Origin: a virus
IMG/VR virus record: IMGVR_UViG_3300031759_000054
Location: 1-43,091 of that record
Strand: one strand, 5' to 3'
DNA: 43,091 nt
Shown here: positions 1-9,600 of the stretch, in pieces
Layout: every line of letters starts with the position of its first letter
Position numbering within the stretch: position 1 is the first letter of the stretch
The notes under the pieces: generated by a model
What the model saw: the letters and a program-made list of their open reading frames with translations, nothing else
Database searches by the model: none
Told to the model about the DNA's origin: nothing
Made by a program: the position numbers and the translations under genes

Positions 1-397
1 TTACTCTGTATATGTGATTGGTATCGTTTAATCCGTCGATACTAAAAATTACATAATCTTTCTGATAAGATAACATTGCACCTAAAGAACTCCACCAAGC
101 AGTAGACCGTAGACCTCCATTGGTATTCATACCCAATGTTATTGCGGGGTTTAATTTACGAAAATATCTATAAATTTCTAAGGTGTGCTTGCCTGCAGCA
201 GGATCACCATAATTTCCACACATATACATCTTGTCTAATGCTTTGATGGTATCTTCTGAAATAGCATCTGCTATATTATCTACAGTTAAATGGTGTAGCA
301 CAGACTTATCAAATGTAGGATCAGTTTCTCTGCTACATTGCGGACACGCTGCATTACAAGCATCTGTAGGTTCTAGATGTAATATTTTAGGTAACAT
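1..397 (-). CDS. Radical-SAM protein, N-terminal part (cut by left edge)
   Basis: This reading frame stays open to the left edge, so about 132 N-terminal residues are visible and the C-terminus is missing. Counting from the ATG at 397, residues 14-21 read CNAACPQC, the CxxxCxxC loop that binds the [4Fe-4S] cluster and SAM in radical-SAM enzymes. It follows the strand LHLEPTD. About 50 residues later MCGNYGDP stands where many relatives have the GGEP SAM-binding motif, and the visible part ends with a FSIDGLNDTNH segment typical of the barrel's middle strands. The start overlaps the gp46 end by 11 bases; an in-frame ATG at 406 is also possible. No Shine-Dalgarno is seen, so translation probably relies on coupling to gp46. 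The family call is strong. The substrate is unknown. The gene is co-oriented with the recombination genes, apart from the radical-SAM group at the right end. Confidence 0.85.
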   Translation of the reverse strand, partial: MLPKILHLEPTDACNAACPQCSRETDPTFDKSVLHHLTVDNIADAISEDTIKALDKMYMCGNYGDPAAGKHTLEIYRYFRKLNPAITLGMNTNGGLRSTAWWSSLGAMLSYQKDYVIFSIDGLNDTNHIYRV

Positions 398-2159
398 CGA
401 CATCATTGTTATATGTTGTGAACCCATTTTCTTTAACTACTGTTAAAATATTGTTTACACGACCTGCTAATTCATCTTTATGCGATACTAACCAAATACT
501 TTTGTTATTCTCTCTGGTCATTTTCTTAAGGATAGCCAGTGCATTTTCTACACCTGAAGTATCCATGCCCGAATCAACAAGCTCATCAATAAACAATAAG
601 TTAATCGGTTGATATAGACTTTCCCACACATCACGGAATGCCCATGACAGGCTAAGGATAAGTCTATTACGCTCACCACGGCTTAGGTTATCAAAATCTA
701 ACTCTCTACCTAGTTCTTCAATTTGCACACTTAGGTCATTTTGGAACTTAACAGTGTGCGGTAGGCCAATCTTATCTAAATAATAACTCAATCGGGCATT
801 TAAGTAGCTTAAGTTCTGGTCAATGATACGTTTACGTATAAACGAATCTTTGTTTGTTAATAGTTTTAGTAAGAATTCTTGGTGTTCTTTGACACGCATT
901 AGTTCATTCATTACTGTATAATCAATTTCAGCTAAGGCAGTGGTCTTCATTTCCTCGATCTGTTCACTATAAGGATCAGTTTCTGCAGTTTTGCTGACTA
1001 ATTGTGTTTGTAAATTAGCCACAGTGCTACGATGATGGATAGCATCCTCTTCTTTATCATAGTAAACTTTAGGCTGTTGACCTAATACACCTAATGCTGA
1101 CTTAGCATTGCCTAGCTCTAATAGTAATTGCTCTGCTGTGGTATATGCAGTTAACGCTTCTTGTAACGCATTAGCCTTGCTTAATAATACTTCTTCGTGC
1201 TTGCTGTCGTGCATGTCTTGTCCGCAGGCATAGCATTTGTGATTGTTTAGGTCAGCAATTTCTTTATCTAGTTTTGTAACAGTTTTTTGTTCGCGATCCA
1301 TATCACTGCTGGCACGCTGTAACGCTGTGTTTAAATCAGCAAGGTCTCTACGTTTTTGATTGTACGCAGTTAGGTCTTTGTGTGCTTGTATTTCTGCATC
1401 AATATCTAATTTTTGCAAATCGTCGATAGAAGTCTGCAATCTACTGATATCTTCTGTGTGTTTAGTAGTCCACAAGGTTTGTCGACGTTTTAGACTCTCA
1501 ATTTGCTCTTCGATACGTTTATTAGCATCAGTAATCGCTTTAATATTGAACTCTTCTTGCTGTATTGCGTCCTTAGTAGCTTTACCCTGCTCTTTAAGAG
1601 AATCTGCTTTTTCACTTAACAACGTAATACCAAGTAACTGCTCAATAATAGTACGTTGATCGTTGGCTTTAAGACTTAAGAACGGTTCAGTGTAGGTGTT
1701 TAATGCTACAACATGTTTAAACATGTCATGGCTCATGCCTAGCAAGCGTTCGATTTCTTGCTGGGTTTCTCTACTGTCACCTTGACTGTTATCATCTTTA
1801 CTTTCACGTTCTACATCACCAATGTAAAATTTAAGTACATTGTGCTTACGTCCACGTTCAATACGATAGCTTTCGCCATTAACTTCAAAGTCAATAGTAA
1901 CTAACATGCCTTTAGCGTTAGTTTTGTTGATTAAGTTATCTTTCTTAATATTAGTAAGTGCTGTACCGTATAGAGCATAGCTTAATGCATTGATAATAGT
2001 AGTTTTACCTGTACCATTACGTGCGCCACTGTCATCTCCGCCCAAGTCAATGTTTTCACCTAGGACTAAGGTTAAGTCTCTACGGTCAAACTCAACGGCC
2101 TGTGTAGCATTGCCTACACTCATGAAGTTTCTTACTGTAAGATTTTTTATTCTAAACAT
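387..2159 (-). CDS. 46: T4 gp46-like recombination endonuclease subunit (Rad50/SbcC-type ATPase)
   Basis: This is the ATPase half of the phage Mre11-Rad50-type complex. In T4, gp46 with gp47 resects DNA ends for recombination-dependent replication and degrades host DNA. Visible landmarks along 590 residues are a Walker A loop GARNGTGKT (45-53), a long predicted coiled coil (about 185-440) broken by the zinc-hook CYAC (309-312), the ABC signature LSRGE (492-496) and a Walker B LLFIDE (521-526). Length is close to T4 gp46 (560). It starts 3 bases after the gp47 stop and overlaps the next radical-SAM gene, so the three are probably one transcript. All catalytic motifs appear intact. Confidence 0.96.
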   Translation of the reverse strand: MFRIKNLTVRNFMSVGNATQAVEFDRRDLTLVLGENIDLGGDDSGARNGTGKTTIINALSYALYGTALTNIKKDNLINKTNAKGMLVTIDFEVNGESYRIERGRKHNVLKFYIGDVERESKDDNSQGDSRETQQEIERLLGMSHDMFKHVVALNTYTEPFLSLKANDQRTIIEQLLGITLLSEKADSLKEQGKATKDAIQQEEFNIKAITDANKRIEEQIESLKRRQTLWTTKHTEDISRLQTSIDDLQKLDIDAEIQAHKDLTAYNQKRRDLADLNTALQRASSDMDREQKTVTKLDKEIADLNNHKCYACGQDMHDSKHEEVLLSKANALQEALTAYTTAEQLLLELGNAKSALGVLGQQPKVYYDKEEDAIHHRSTVANLQTQLVSKTAETDPYSEQIEEMKTTALAEIDYTVMNELMRVKEHQEFLLKLLTNKDSFIRKRIIDQNLSYLNARLSYYLDKIGLPHTVKFQNDLSVQIEELGRELDFDNLSRGERNRLILSLSWAFRDVWESLYQPINLLFIDELVDSGMDTSGVENALAILKKMTRENNKSIWLVSHKDELAGRVNNILTVVKENGFTTYNNDVDVT

Positions 2160-2162
2160 AGG

Positions 2163-3179
2163 TTATAGGTGTCTGTAGATATCAAGTAGTAGATTGGGAT
2201 CGTAATGTTCGCTGTTGATGTTGGTTAATTGGTTGGTAACAATAGTATCAATGCTTTCAAATTGAATGTTGCCTAGAACAATGTCTTGTCCAATATCCAT
2301 ACTCTTAACAGGAATTAGTGTAAGTTCGCGCAGATTGTAGGTGCCAACAAATGTTTCTTTAATAAATGTAGCTTCTTCGTAGGTAATATCAACATCTATA
2401 TTAACTCGACAGTGCATATCGGCTAACAATAGCGTTTCTGGTGTACGTAGTACATCACTAAGACTATACACACGATACTTAGGCTGCCCTGGCCATGCTT
2501 TGAACACAGGTTCTTCTCCCCAGGCAAGTATCATCATACCACGTTCATCATCGCCGGCATCGGCGTAGTTATGCGGGAAAGCATTGCCGATATAGGTAAT
2601 GTTCTTGCTGGTTTGACGTTTGTGAAAGTGTCCACTAAACATATGGTCGATGTGGCCAAAGTGTTCACCACGTAGTTCACCATGCTCTGGCATCTGTACC
2701 ATAGCATTCATAAAAAAGTGCGGCAATTCAAAGTGGCCAAACATATACTTGGCATTGATCTTAGGAATCTTTTTGTGGTCATCGCCTACTAACCAAGGAA
2801 CAATAGCAACATCACCTTCACTGTAGAAATCGTTGACAATTTCAATATTCGGAATGTGTCTAGCCCACTCAGCTGATTGTATATCACGCTTGTCGCGATA
2901 ATATAAGTCATGATTGCCTGGAATAAAGATAACACGGTCAAAGGCTTTACCTAACAGTTCTAGTGCTGTTAGGCTGTAGTTTAAGGTAACGATATTAATA
3001 GCCGCACGGTTGTTGTGCCAGTCACCTAGCATAAAGCAAGTATCACATCCTTCTGCTTTTGCTTTGCTAATGAACCACTTGACAAAATTTAAACAATCGT
3101 CGTTGTGTTGTTGACTGTTAGACTTTAGACCAAAATGAATATCCGTAAGCACGGCTGCTTTTTTAAATAAATTTGCCAT
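2163..3179 (-). CDS. 47: T4 gp47-like recombination nuclease subunit (Mre11/SbcD-type phosphoesterase)
   Basis: This is the nuclease partner of gp46. The metallophosphoesterase motifs appear in the expected order: DIH (13-15), GDWH (52-55), GNHD (88-91), GH (148-149) and GHFH (183-186). These residues bind the two metal ions of the active site. The C-terminal part (about 215-338) should cap the domain and contact the gp46 coiled-coil base. Its 338 residues match the T4 protein in size. The gene lies directly upstream of gp46 on the same strand, as in T4-type phages, and 18 bases after the SGNH-like gene. No strong Shine-Dalgarno is seen before the ATG. Confidence 0.96.
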   Translation of the reverse strand: MANLFKKAAVLTDIHFGLKSNSQQHNDDCLNFVKWFISKAKAEGCDTCFMLGDWHNNRAAINIVTLNYSLTALELLGKAFDRVIFIPGNHDLYYRDKRDIQSAEWARHIPNIEIVNDFYSEGDVAIVPWLVGDDHKKIPKINAKYMFGHFELPHFFMNAMVQMPEHGELRGEHFGHIDHMFSGHFHKRQTSKNITYIGNAFPHNYADAGDDERGMMILAWGEEPVFKAWPGQPKYRVYSLSDVLRTPETLLLADMHCRVNIDVDITYEEATFIKETFVGTYNLRELTLIPVKSMDIGQDIVLGNIQFESIDTIVTNQLTNINSEHYDPNLLLDIYRHL

Positions 3180-3197
3180 AAGTTTAGTATATGTTAA

Positions 3198-3932
3198 TTA
3201 GAGATTAATTCCAATTGTTTTGATAAAATTATTAAATTGATCATAGTACATTTTATTTGCTAAAACCCCGCCATGTTTTTTGTCATCGGCTAGATCAACC
3301 ATATTAGAAAACCAATCTTGCTGATCTAAATTAACCCATCTAGCAGACGTTAGTTTAGACATAGCATCATATTGATCTCGCAATGGTTTATAATAAGTAT
3401 CAATCTCCCAGTCAGGTAACTCTGATCGATGTAACACTATATCTAAAAAATCATCATCGCTTTGATGCCAGACTGGGTAGGTTAAACTATTTAAAAAGTT
3501 TTCGCTACCTTTGATAAAGACATAGTTTAACTTACGTATTGTTAAAAAGTCAGCCATTGCTGAGATTAATGTTAAAAACTCAGATAACGCAATCCTAGGA
3601 TGAATAAAATTTTTCTGCCATATATCGTAAAACTTATCATAGTCTGCTGTAGGGCTATTTAACGTTAAATGTACAAAATTTTCATATATTGTTAATCCTT
3701 TATTTAAACTTAGTCTATATAGAGAAGTCCATTGTATTACAATTAAGTCGTAGTTAAGATTAACTAATAACTCGGTGCACGCCTTAACAAATATCTTATA
3801 ATTGCTGCATCCTCCAATTGATAAATTTGTTACATTGTGGGTTTTAGGTATGTGATGGTGCCATACCTTACCAGTAGGTTCAGTAAATCCACTACTATCA
3901 GAAAACGAACAGCCTACAACTAATATATTCAT
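3198..3932 (-). CDS. SGNH/GDSL-hydrolase-like protein
   Basis: The 244-residue protein begins with a hydrophobic strand and GCSFS (7-11), placed like the GDS block of SGNH hydrolases, with Ser9 as candidate nucleophile. SIGG (38-41) fits the block II glycine, and DKKH (217-220) near the end fits the catalytic DxxH of block V. The block III Asn is not obvious: the matching strand ends in IQWTS (66-70). SGNH enzymes often remove acetyl or other acyl groups from polysaccharides, so a role on glycans or cell-surface polymers is possible, but no substrate can be assigned. The ATG overlaps the gp55 stop by one base, so it should be co-translated with the sigma factor. It could be an inactive SGNH-fold protein. 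Confidence 0.7.
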   Translation of the reverse strand: MNILVVGCSFSDSSGFTEPTGKVWHHHIPKTHNVTNLSIGGCSNYKIFVKACTELLVNLNYDLIVIQWTSLYRLSLNKGLTIYENFVHLTLNSPTADYDKFYDIWQKNFIHPRIALSEFLTLISAMADFLTIRKLNYVFIKGSENFLNSLTYPVWHQSDDDFLDIVLHRSELPDWEIDTYYKPLRDQYDAMSKLTSARWVNLDQQDWFSNMVDLADDKKHGGVLANKMYYDQFNNFIKTIGINL

Positions 3933-4807
3933 TACTCGTCTGCTCCCCAGCCACCACCACCCCAGTCTCCTTGGCGTGTGTATGAGGGGGTATAATTATT
4001 AAGTTCAAGTATATCATCGCGAATGTTTTGATTACGCTTTTCAATGTTTAAAACACGTGTAAAGCTATTGGTAATTGCCGCTGTGTAGTAGGCAAATGGA
4101 TTTTGACTTTTGCTTTCGTCAAACTGTAGACCAATTTGACTTAACTGTAGCAATGCTTGGCTACGCATCTCATCGTTATATGTATAACCTCGCCAATTAG
4201 ATCTAGTAGCATAGCGTTCACATAATTTAACAAACATGTGTGCCAATTTAGGTGTCATCTGGCCATGATCTTTACTAAACTCACCTGGATTTAGGCCATT
4301 AGTCCAGTGACTCTTGCCCACTACGTAAGGTTGATAGTCTTCATTAACACGGAAATGTTGGAAAGGAGGAAAATTAACCTTAACATACTTGGTAGCACCT
4401 TTGACTACAACGGGTTCGTCGTATTCTGTTTCGAAGTTATCTTCGTCCCATTCTTCCTGGGCTTTGGCATCTGCTTTCTTTTGTTTAGCGTCGTCGATTG
4501 GTATATGGTCCCATGTCATAACACGAAACACTACATCTGTAACTGGGATATTTTCTACAGGAATAGCAAACTCATCTAATTTACGTTTGTTGCCTAATGC
4601 TAACTCTGCATCTTGTGCTTCTTTAGCCAGGCGCTCGGCCCGCAATCTACGTGCTTCAGTGACATTCTTTTTAGTAATTGATGAAACATTAGTAACGATA
4701 GTATCGTAACTGGTAACACTTGGATCTATAAAACTACAATAATTTAACTTACTTTTGTGAATTTCTTTTAAAATATCTTTATTATTTAGATAATTTACCT
4801 TTCTCAT
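3932..4807 (-). CDS. 55: T4 gp55-like late-transcription sigma factor
   Basis: T4 gp55 redirects host RNA polymerase to late TATAAATA promoters. The match has two parts: an N-terminal YLNNKDIL (T4 has VNNKELL) and a C-terminal core containing NWRGYT, QFDESKSQNPFAYYT and the following helix with IEKRNQN, which correspond to T4's NFSGYT and FDETKYKNPHAYIT stretch. I start it at the ATG at 4807 (291 residues). A longer frame opens at 4864, but that would begin upstream of the promoter at 4836-4864. A lysine- and acid-rich stretch of about 110 residues separates the two parts, which explains the excess over T4's 185 residues. The C-terminus ends in a Gly/Trp-rich acidic tail and lacks T4's clamp-binding LDFLYE. 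It heads the minus-strand transcript. Confidence 0.82.
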   Translation of the reverse strand: MRKVNYLNNKDILKEIHKSKLNYCSFIDPSVTSYDTIVTNVSSITKKNVTEARRLRAERLAKEAQDAELALGNKRKLDEFAIPVENIPVTDVVFRVMTWDHIPIDDAKQKKADAKAQEEWDEDNFETEYDEPVVVKGATKYVKVNFPPFQHFRVNEDYQPYVVGKSHWTNGLNPGEFSKDHGQMTPKLAHMFVKLCERYATRSNWRGYTYNDEMRSQALLQLSQIGLQFDESKSQNPFAYYTAAITNSFTRVLNIEKRNQNIRDDILELNNYTPSYTRQGDWGGGGWGADE

Positions 4808-4835
4808 TGGTGGAGGTTTCCTTTTAACTACTACT

Positions 4836-4864
4836 ATTATATAGCCTATAAATACACTATACAA
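4836..4864 (-). promoter_or_regulatory. Sigma70-like promoter for the gp55/gp47/gp46 transcript
   Basis: Read on the minus strand, TTGTAT (4864-4859) is followed by a 17-base spacer and a perfect TATAAT (4841-4836). Transcription would start near 4829, giving a leader of about 22 bases before the gp55 ATG at 4807. The -35 box matches TTGACA at three of six positions. This is the arrangement expected for an early phage promoter read by host sigma70. Confidence 0.65.
4847..4854 (+). promoter_or_regulatory. T4-type late promoter TATAAATA
   Basis: A perfect copy of the T4 late consensus TATAAATA lies 22 bases before the first virion gene. By T4 geometry (-13 to -6), transcription would start near 4860, leaving a leader of about 16 bases that carries AAGAGG. 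The gp55 gene that should recognise it is adjacent and divergent. The element lies inside the 17-base spacer of the opposing sigma70-like promoter. Confidence 0.8.
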
Positions 4865-4876
4865 GAGGTTTTATGA

Positions 4877-6334
4877 ATGAGTTACTTAACCGACCACATG
4901 ACAGCACACACGTTAGTGCAGGATCCAACCACTGGGGAATTGGTTGAATACGGTTCACTATCAACAGCAGATCAACAACAGTGGCAAGCTGATAATGCTG
5001 CATCGGATGCTTTTTTCAATAGCGTAGCAACTACTGGTTCATACACTAATGTTCCTGCGGCCGCAGTTAATGGCCCAATTTCAGAAAATGGTGGATCGTA
5101 CAACACTTCTACCGGATATGTAGCAACTGATAGTAGCGGAACCCCTGCAGATACTACAGCAACTAATAGTTACACCGAAGCACCTGCACCTGATTTCTCA
5201 GTAATTGGTGGGTATGATCCTAATGCCATTGGTAGTACAGGAGGCGGTTACGATCCTGATAATCCTAGTTATGGTAATGAAGCTAATAGTATCGGTGGTG
5301 CACCAGCAGTATCACAGGATAATACAGGTGCACCAAGTTTTGCTGGCGGATATTATGGTGATCAAACAGAATCAAGCGGCGGCGGATATGACCCATCAGT
5401 ACAGGGATTGACTGATCCGACAAATCAACGATTAGCAGCAGCAGGTATTAACGCAGGCGGATCGGCAAGTGCGCCAGCCGCATCTCCTAGTGTATCTTAT
5501 CAAACACAAACAAGTAATGGCACCACTGCTATGGCATCTGATTGGCGTATACGCATTAGTCTAGCAGACAAAGCTACTATATTCTATAATGATCCTAGTG
5601 GATCAAATTCTTTAATGATGCCGTTAAAGAAAACAAACGGTGTAATTTTTCCTTATACTCCTAGTATCACAGTTACACATGCGGCAAGCTACTCTGGAAC
5701 AAATCCGACACATAGCAACTATCCGCAACAATTTTATCAAAACAGTGAAGTTAGTGATATAACTATCAGCGGAGATTTTACTGTACAAAGTATCGACGAA
5801 GGTCAGTATCTAATGGCAGCAATTTATTTCTTTAGAAGTTCTACTAAAATGTTTTTTGGTAGTGGAACAAACGTAGGTAATCCGCCCCCTGTAGTATTTT
5901 TAGATGGTTACGGTGATCATTACTTTCCACATGTGCCTTGCGTAATTAGTAGTTTTTCTCATACCTTATCACCTGATGTTGATTATATAGAAATACCTAT
6001 AACATCAACTCTGTTGTCAACGAGTTCTATCAGTGCAAGTGGAACCAGTAGTTCAGGATCGACTGTAGCAACTTCACCTTTTGGTACAACTGCTTACGCA
6101 GGCCAAGTTGCTCCAAATTTTGCAACTAATACATCGGGTTCTACATCAACGCCATCCGGAACAACTGCAACACAGATAACTTCTAAAACAAGAGTACCAA
6201 CAAGTAGCACCATTTCAATTACGTTAAAACCAGTGTACAGTCGTAAAAATCTACATGATAGATTTGATCTTAACAAATTTGCCGCAGGTCAATTGTTACA
6301 AGACAAAACAAATGGTTACGGAGGATTCCTATAA
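4877..6334 (+). CDS. Baseplate tail-tube cap/initiator protein (gp48/gp54-like)
   Basis: This is the first gene of the virion operon, with Shine-Dalgarno AAGAGG at 4863-4868. Residues 1-210 are low-complexity, rich in Gly, Ser, Thr and Asn, and include three GGYDP repeats. The folded part (about 220-385) holds SIDEGQYLMAAIYFFRSSTK and VFLDGYGDHYF followed by PCVISSF. This resembles the tube-like domain of T4 gp48 and gp54, where an IYQYF helix is followed by a FGPCQIQSIRF strand. The end (about 440-485) has SSTISITLKPVYSR and a C-terminal GGFL, like the last strand of those proteins. T4 gp48 and gp54 connect the hub to the tail tube. The next gene is gp53, which supports a baseplate role. Choosing between gp48 and gp54 is not possible by eye. 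Confidence 0.68.
   Translation: MSYLTDHMTAHTLVQDPTTGELVEYGSLSTADQQQWQADNAASDAFFNSVATTGSYTNVPAAAVNGPISENGGSYNTSTGYVATDSSGTPADTTATNSYTEAPAPDFSVIGGYDPNAIGSTGGGYDPDNPSYGNEANSIGGAPAVSQDNTGAPSFAGGYYGDQTESSGGGYDPSVQGLTDPTNQRLAAAGINAGGSASAPAASPSVSYQTQTSNGTTAMASDWRIRISLADKATIFYNDPSGSNSLMMPLKKTNGVIFPYTPSITVTHAASYSGTNPTHSNYPQQFYQNSEVSDITISGDFTVQSIDEGQYLMAAIYFFRSSTKMFFGSGTNVGNPPPVVFLDGYGDHYFPHVPCVISSFSHTLSPDVDYIEIPITSTLLSTSSISASGTSSSGSTVATSPFGTTAYAGQVAPNFATNTSGSTSTPSGTTATQITSKTRVPTSSTISITLKPVYSRKNLHDRFDLNKFAAGQLLQDKTNGYGGFL
5207..5395 (+). repeat. Three GGYDP peptide repeats in the disordered N-terminus
   Basis: GGYDP is encoded at 5207-5221, 5243-5257 and 5381-5395 in the same frame, with varying codons. 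They lie in the low-complexity N-terminal region of the tube cap protein. The codon variation suggests a maintained peptide motif rather than recent slippage. Confidence 0.7.
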
Positions 6335-6636
6335 TGGCTGTATCATATAGCAAAGCAAGTCCATATTACAACAATGAAACATTTGGAGCATTTTTAGATG
6401 TTGCAAATATTCCTAGCATACCCAATGATCCTACAGATGTAGTATATAAGATTGATATTATATACAAAAATCGTCCAGATCTATTAGCCTACGACTTATA
6501 CGGAAGCAGCGCACTATGGTGGGTATTTGCGGTTCGTAACCCAAATACAATACAAGATCCTGTATTTGATTTCTTACCTGGCGCAACTATCTTTATACCT
6601 AAAAAAGAAACATTAACTGCGGCATTGGGATTATAA
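6334..6636 (+). CDS. 53: T4 gp53-like baseplate wedge protein
   Basis: This 100-residue protein matches the conserved part of gp53, which joins baseplate wedges into a ring around the hub. The segment YKIDIIYKNRPDLLAYDLYG, then WWVFAVRNPN and FDFLPGATIFIP, is the LysM-like fold seen in gp53. It is about half the length of T4 gp53 (196), so it is close to a minimal version. Its ATG overlaps the previous stop by one base. Recognition is strong, and its place before the hub and spike genes agrees with a T4-like baseplate cluster. Confidence 0.92.
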   Translation: MAVSYSKASPYYNNETFGAFLDVANIPSIPNDPTDVVYKIDIIYKNRPDLLAYDLYGSSALWWVFAVRNPNTIQDPVFDFLPGATIFIPKKETLTAALGL

Positions 6637-6639
6637 TAG

Positions 6640-9600
6640 ATGGCCTCAACAACTGTTACTGCTGGTTCTTCATCAATCAGTTATACTGCATCAAGTTCTT
6701 CGAATATTATTCGAGTTACTAACCCTACTACAGGTACAGGGCTGGCAACCAGCACAACAAACGCCGCTGATGCAGTGGCACAATTAAATAAGACTGTTGC
6801 TTCAGACAATCAATTGATTCAAGAATTACAACCACAGTTAGCTGAACAACAAGCACGACTTGATCCAAGCAAATCAGCGGCATATAATGCTCAAGTAACC
6901 GCAGATATTCAAGCAATACAGAATCAAATAACTGCAGCACAATCTGATATACAGGCTGCACAAGATGCCTCTGCTGAACTTTCGGCAAATGGTGATACAA
7001 CATTATCTACATTAGCTTCACAAAATATTACTCCAACTACACAAGATACAGCACAGGCCAGCGTAGACAATCAAAATCCTAATGCAGCACAAGCCGCGGC
7101 AGTTAATCCTGCCAATCAATTATCTACACAAGAGCAAATTAATTTGAGCGGAGTTCCGTCAACTCAAATTTCGACAGATGCAGAATCAGCAGTAACATCA
7201 AATCAATCTGAAGTAAATGCAGTTGGCACAGATTACACTATTGCTCCTAATTTTAATCAAACAAATGGTCCACAAACCGAACCGGGTGGCGGAGGATACA
7301 GTGCAACCAATCCAGATAGTTCGGCGGCACTACAAACACCTTTAATGAATCCATTGCATAGCTATCCTAGTTATACTTATGGAATAAGCCTAGCAATGAT
7401 GACTATAGACGAGTATAATCAAGTGGTTAAGACTCAACAGTATACTCCTAAACGAGTAATTATTGCCAGTGCCGGTAGATACAATAATACAAAAGATCCA
7501 AATGATCCTAATGCATTTATTCGTGCTCCGTATTTTGCTGAAGATTTTTATTTTGATTCATTGAGTATTAATACAGTTATTGGATTAAATGAACATAGTC
7601 GAGCAACGAACGCTATTAAAACATCTTTTACTATCATCGAACCGTATGGTATGACTCTAGTAGATAGAATTATTAAATTGTGCTCGAGCCCAGATGTTAT
7701 GGCACGTAATTATGTTGAACAGCCTTATATGTTGCAAATTGATTTCTTTGCTACTGATGATACAGGTGTTATTGTAGGAGTTGTGCCAAATCAAACTAAA
7801 CGAATCCCTATAAAAATATTATCGATGAATATTAAAGCAAGTAATAAAGGTGCAGAATACCAAATTGAAGCTGCACCATTTAATCACTCTGCATTTGATA
7901 TTTCAACAATGTCAACTCCTGCACATTTTGAAGTAGTTGCTGGCACCGTTGCAAGTTTCTTCCAAAGTACAGAAAGTGAATCATATCTTGCATCTGCACA
8001 ATCTCAACGAGAAACTGCTACATCACAAGGAATAGATGCTAACGGCAATAAGGTATTACCTGATGGTACTATACAACCTGTACCGCTAACAACGGTTAAT
8101 CAGACTGTGGTTAATGTTATAAGTTCAGATCCAGTATATCGAGTAAAATCTTACGGAAGTGCTTATAATGCCTGGTTTGATGATATGGTTAAAACAAATA
8201 AGATTAAAGTTGCGGATAAGATATATTTTAAATTTGCCCCAGAACTACAAAATGCAAAATTTATTCTAGGACAAAATTTAAGTCCAAAAGATACACCTAT
8301 GGCAGATGAAGCTACAGAAATATCAATGAGAGCCGGTAATGCAGGAGCAGTTAATGCGGCATTAGATTATAGCACACAAATCTTTTCAATTAATACTGGT
8401 ACAAGTATTGATATGGTTATTAATTATGTAATACGTAATAGTGATTATATACAGAATCAATTAGTGGTACCGGAAGATTTTGGATCAGATTCGGCAGCCT
8501 ATCAAGCTGCTAAACTTAAAAATAAAGATTTACCGTTAAAATGGTTTAAAGTTGTTCCACAGGTAACATTAATTGGATATGATATTATTAGAAAAGTTTG
8601 GGCCAGAGAAATAACCTATAATGTTGTAACATATGATATTTACAACACAAAAATAGCCGCAGCTCCTCAAGGTACATGGACTAAACCTCTTAAGTTATAC
8701 AATTATTATTACACTGGCAAAAATTTAGATGTATTAGATTTTAATCTTGAGTTTAATGCTTTATATTATACTGCGGTAACTGCATATAAAAAGAATATGG
8801 CTGCTACATATGGGTTGACGTTATATGATGATCACGAATTAAATCCTAGTAACTATGATGGTATTGACGATCCTGCAAATGCAGTTCAGCCAATGAAAGA
8901 AAAACCACAAACACTTGATGCTAGAGCACGTGCAACTGGCGGAGATATTACTCCTAAAGATGCAGCGGCAGTTGATACACAAGAATCTTTATATACTTCG
9001 GCTGGTGGCGATATGCTTCAGGGGCAATTAAAGATTATCGGTGATCCACAATATATCAAACAAGATGATACGTTCTATGCACCTGTTAATGTTGTTGATC
9101 CATTATCTGGATCAACAAGTACGCCACCAGCTTCGTCAGATGATAGATTAATTGCTGATGGAAGCCTGCATATGGATCAACAAGAAGTTTATATACAGGT
9201 AACGTTTAGAACTCCTAGTGACCTTGACGAAAGTACAGGTCTAATGAAGTTTGATTCGGACTATCAAAAATCATCTTTATTCTCTGGAATGTTCAGGGTG
9301 TTAACAGTTGAAAGTACATTTAGTGGTGGTAAGTTTGAACAAACGTTAGACATTGTTAGACTTCCGAGACAATCAACACTTGATTATGTTGCAGATAATC
9401 AAACAACGCAACGTTCAGCTGATGGAACTGCTATTCCTACAAATAATGTTACAGTTGCTCCACCGACTACATCTAGTCCAACTACTCAGACAACTGGGGA
9501 TGTTGTAGCACCAAACAGTGCACCTGTAGAAGATAATCCACCACCGATAACCACAGCAGATCAAATTAATCTATCAGATACTGCTAATAATGCACCAACA

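Noticed and set aside
4307-4709. Plus-strand open frames of 90 and 106 codons opposite gp55.
   Set aside because: They lie wholly inside the gp55 coding strand's complement, have no ribosome site and no recognisable sequence. They are shadows of gp55.
4807-4864. Longer gp55 start at 4864.
   Set aside because: The added 19 residues would come from DNA upstream of the predicted transcript start, and the shorter form begins with the conserved MRKVNYLNNKD segment.
5205-5411. Plus-strand 68-codon frame in another frame of the tube cap gene.
   Set aside because: It arises from the glycine-tyrosine repeat region and has no start signal. It is not a separate gene.
6728-7003. Minus-strand 91-codon frame opposite the hub protein.
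   Set aside because: It is opposite a clear coding region and reflects the low-complexity codons of that gene.
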